Below, one piece after another: positions 5,321-5,760 of a stretch of 5,760 nucleotides of DNA. Numbering within the stretch: the stretch's first letter is position 1; the number at the start of each line of letters is the position of its first letter. The translations under genes were made by a program, and so were the position numbers. The notes under the pieces were generated by a model. It was not told the origin of the DNA and did no database searches. It saw only the letters and a list, made by a program, of their open reading frames with translations. The DNA comes from Acidobacteriota bacterium (GTDB taxonomy: Bacteria; Acidobacteriota; Terriglobia; UBA7540), in the NCBI GenBank assembly GCA_021828245.1, contig JAKASC010000161.1:1-5760 (forward strand). Reading direction: 5' to 3'.

Positions 5321-5760
5321 ATGGTTTCGTATGATGAAGTGCGCAGGTTACGTTTTCTGCTTTTATCCGCAATTCTTTTTGTGGTTCCCACAACCTTTCA
5401 CGCGCAAACGACGGCGGGCGTGTCGGCCATTCAACCGCCGTTCCGCCTGCAAGATGGAACCCCGGTCAAGCTGCGGCTGATGGAAACCGTATCTTCCCGC
5501 ACGGCCCACGTTGGGGATCGAGTGGATTTCCATGTCGTCAATGAAGTCAAGGTGAACGGCATCGTGGTCATCCCCCAAGGCGCGACAGCTTGGGGGACAG
5601 TCACCAAAGCTCAGCCCAAGCGCCGCCTGGGTCGGGCCGGTAAACTAAACGTCACCATTGACGCAGTTCGGCTGGCGGACGGCCAAAAAGCCATGTTGCG
5701 AGCTGTTCGAGACGTCAAGGGCGGAGGCCATGTAGGGGCCATGACGGGTGCCATGGTCGC
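5321..5760 (+). CDS. Exported protein of unknown function, C-terminus beyond the window
   Basis: The frame stays open for 146 codons from ATG 5321 to the edge. The N-terminus is a signal peptide: basic residues R8, R9 and R11, a hydrophobic core (FLLLSAILFVV, 12-22), then PTTFHA with probable signal peptidase I cleavage after A28. The mature part opens with a short linker and then a beta-rich region (about 40-130). That region includes GTPVKLRLMETVSS (46-59), VGDRVDFHVVNEVKVNG (64-80), a VVIPQGATAWGTV stretch (82-94) and a basic KRRLGRAGKLNV segment (100-111). A glycine/alanine-rich stretch begins at GGGHVGAMTGAM (134-145) and may lead into a membrane-inserting or glycine-zipper segment. From memory it resembles exported hypothetical proteins common in Acidobacteriota, some with PEGA-like or other beta domains, but I cannot name a family or function. 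It is transcribed divergently from the sugar operon, so shared regulation is possible but a shared task is not shown. Confidence 0.85.
   Translation, partial: MVSYDEVRRLRFLLLSAILFVVPTTFHAQTTAGVSAIQPPFRLQDGTPVKLRLMETVSSRTAHVGDRVDFHVVNEVKVNGIVVIPQGATAWGTVTKAQPKRRLGRAGKLNVTIDAVRLADGQKAMLRAVRDVKGGGHVGAMTGAMV

Noticed and set aside
5106..5393. A 95-codon minus-strand frame across the intergenic region
   Set aside because: It overlaps the promoter, the Shine-Dalgarno sequence and the start of the rightward gene on the opposite strand. It has no domain and is charged throughout.
5331..5480. Alternative ATGs at 5331 and 5334 for the rightward gene
   Set aside because: They open a different frame that stops after about 50 codons and gives a Cys/Arg-rich peptide. 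The strong Shine-Dalgarno and the signal peptide belong to the ATG at 5321.

Overview
The window is GC-rich bacterial DNA, roughly 60% G+C by eye. It is almost fully coding. Four genes lie on the minus strand in a tight, probably co-transcribed block read from about 5.1 kb down to position 1. One plus-strand gene diverges from the block at the right edge. I see no RNA gene, insertion sequence, CRISPR array or long repeat. The plus-strand gene resembles, from memory, secreted proteins common in Acidobacteriota. That group is my best guess for the source, but the sequence alone does not prove it.

Right to left on the minus strand, the first gene (3931-5109) is a soluble CapD/FlaA1-type UDP-N-acetylglucosamine 4,6-dehydratase. 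Its stop codon overlaps, in an ATGA, the start of a 787-residue gene (1571-3934). That gene is the highlight: a full-length NeuC/LegG-like hydrolysing UDP-sugar 2-epimerase fused in one frame to a full-length DegT/DnrJ/EryC1/StrS PLP aminotransferase. It is followed 26 nt later by folD (609-1544), and 42 nt after that by coaE (566 to the left edge, cut off by the window).

Together the dehydratase and the two halves of the fusion supply three steps of a 2,4-diamino-2,4,6-trideoxy-hexose route. These are 4,6-dehydration of UDP-GlcNAc, 4-amination, and 2-epimerisation with loss of UDP. This is the logic of the early part of legionaminic-type nonulosonic acid synthesis. The N-acyltransferase, the NeuB-like synthase and the CMP-transferase of that route are not in the window. 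FolD (one-carbon folates) and CoaE (last step of CoA synthesis) are housekeeping genes. Their placement may be simple operon sharing, though both make cofactors that amino-sugar N-acylation uses.

The divergent intergenic region (about 5110-5320) holds a good sigma70-like promoter for the rightward gene (TTGACG, 17 nt, TAACAT), with a small inverted repeat overlapping its -35 box and a strong Shine-Dalgarno sequence. On the minus side there is a perfect TATAAT with no matching -35, and a short open frame that could be a small upstream gene. The dehydratase start codon is therefore uncertain. The rightward gene (5321 to the edge) encodes an exported protein of unknown function.
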